This document shows, piece after piece, positions 5,992-6,838 of a stretch of 6,838 bases of DNA. The notes below the pieces were generated by a model. That model had not been told where the DNA came from. It made no database searches and saw only the letters and a program-made list of their open reading frames with translations. Positions within the stretch are counted from its first letter, which is position 1. Each line of letters starts with the position of its first letter. The translations under genes were made by a program, and so were the position numbers. The stretch comes from a bacterium (GTDB lineage: Bacteria > Patescibacteriota > Minisyncoccia > Minisyncoccales > DG-74-3): the NCBI GenBank assembly GCA_021161025.1, contig JAGHBK010000021.1, positions 1 to 6,838 of the forward strand, in the 5' to 3' direction.

Positions 5992-6838
5992 ATGGTAAAG
6001 AAAAAGCGAAAAAAGAAAAGACCTGAAAAGAAAAAGAGATATCAAAAAAAAGAAAAAAAACCTCTATTTCTCTTACCAAAAAGAACTCAAAAATTAATTG
6101 GGGGAATAATTGTCTTTGCTATCTTAGGTATTGTTATACTTTCTTTTTTTGGGAAAGCTGGAATTTTAGGAAGAAAGTTTGTGGAAGTTTTTAGTTTTTT
6201 AATTGGTAATACCATTTATATATTTCCCCTCTTTTTATTTTTAGCAGGCATTATTTTTTTAAAAACAGAATATAGAAAGTTTTTAGGACCCTTAGTTTTG
6301 GCAATTTTTATCTTAATTTTAGGATTCTCTGGAGTTTTAGCGGTTTTAGAACCAGAAAATAAGGGAGGTGGAATAATAGGTCATATTTTATCTTTACCAC
6401 TCTTAAAACTTATTGGTCTTTGGGCAACTCAAATCATTTTTCTAACTTTAGTGGCGATTGGAGGGTTAATCCTTTGGCAGCTTTTGAGACCTCAAATTTT
6501 ACCTAAAGAAAAGAAAGAGATTAAAGAAAGAAAAGGAGTAATTACTAGGGTATTGGGACGAGCTAGGCCTCCCAGATTTAAGTTAAAAGAAATTCATCCT
6601 TCAAAACCTCCAAAATTAAAAGAAGAAAAGAAATTTTTAGAATTGAAAGTTGATAAAATTTCTCAAAAACCTATTTTTACAGAGTATAAAACTCCTCCTA
6701 TAAACTTATTAGAAGACGCAGAGGAAAAACCTTCAGCAGGCAATACAAAGGTTCAAGCTTTAACTATTAAAAAGACTTTAGAGAATTTTGGTATCCCAGT
6801 TGAAATAGCAGAGGTAAATATAGGACCTACAGTAACTC
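5992..6838 (+). CDS. ftsK: FtsK/SpoIIIE-family DNA translocase, 3'-truncated by window edge
   Basis: FtsK is a septum-anchored, ATP-driven pump that moves chromosome ends out of the closing division septum. The 282 visible residues start with a very basic tail (residues 1-31, about half Lys/Arg), then four hydrophobic segments (about 36-53, 73-90, 98-118, 141-165) as in the FtsK membrane domain. A charged, proline-containing linker (about 166-230) follows, then the start of the motor alpha domain: EYKTPPINLLED, then LTIKKTLENFGIPVEIAEVN and GPTVT. Walker motifs and the gamma domain would lie beyond the window. The ATG at 5992 is the first start after an in-frame TGA at 5983-5985. Only weak ribosome-binding sequence lies at the right distance; the strong site at 5961-5967 sits 24 bases upstream and serves a three-codon ORF instead. 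Family assignment rests on the membrane layout plus the alpha-domain motif. SpoIIIE or SftA naming cannot be separated here. Confidence 0.9.
   Translation, partial: MVKKKRKKKRPEKKKRYQKKEKKPLFLLPKRTQKLIGGIIVFAILGIVILSFFGKAGILGRKFVEVFSFLIGNTIYIFPLFLFLAGIIFLKTEYRKFLGPLVLAIFILILGFSGVLAVLEPENKGGGIIGHILSLPLLKLIGLWATQIIFLTLVAIGGLILWQLLRPQILPKEKKEIKERKGVITRVLGRARPPRFKLKEIHPSKPPKLKEEKKFLELKVDKISQKPIFTEYKTPPINLLEDAEEKPSAGNTKVQALTIKKTLENFGIPVEIAEVNIGPTVT

Overview
The window is a compact, AT-rich stretch of core bacterial chromosome with all genes on the + strand: the 3' part of rpoB, a complete rpoC, and the 5' part of an FtsK/SpoIIIE-type DNA translocase gene. rpoB and rpoC are separated by 4 bases, and rpoC and ftsK by 21 bases. 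I see no tRNA, rRNA, CRISPR, IS element or intrinsic terminator, and no gene-free stretch over 300 bases.

The proteins suggest a Patescibacteria/CPR-type bacterium, perhaps Parcubacteria-like. This rests on recalled family features and is inference: both large RNA polymerase subunits lack the big proteobacterial insertions; the beta' F-loop and rudder are divergent; lysine- and isoleucine-rich A/T codons dominate; and ftsK directly follows rpoC instead of the usual rpsL-rpsG-fusA. No in-frame TGA occurs in roughly 2,270 codons, so TGA looks like an ordinary stop (code 11, not the Gracilibacteria code).

Layout: 1-2354 is the C-terminal part of RpoB (rifampicin region, catalytic lysines, clamp contact). 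2359-5970 is full-length RpoC (two zinc sites, NADFDGD, bridge helix, trigger loop). 5961-5991 is an unusual junction with a strong Shine-Dalgarno, a three-codon ORF, and a TATGAT box overlapping the ORF start. 5992-6838 is the FtsK membrane domain, linker and start of the motor alpha domain.

The most interesting signal is a family of A-rich tandem heptads (AAAATCC/AAAACCC and AAAAGTC/AAAAGTT). They occur in frame inside both universally essential polymerase genes, at what look like exposed loops, with a possible further copy at the rpoB stop codon. The heptad has no stop in any of the six frames and encodes the same periodic peptide in all three forward frames, so it could spread through genes without breaking them. 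Two of the arrays put closely spaced G-runs on the template strand. The second signal is the layered translation-start region of ftsK.
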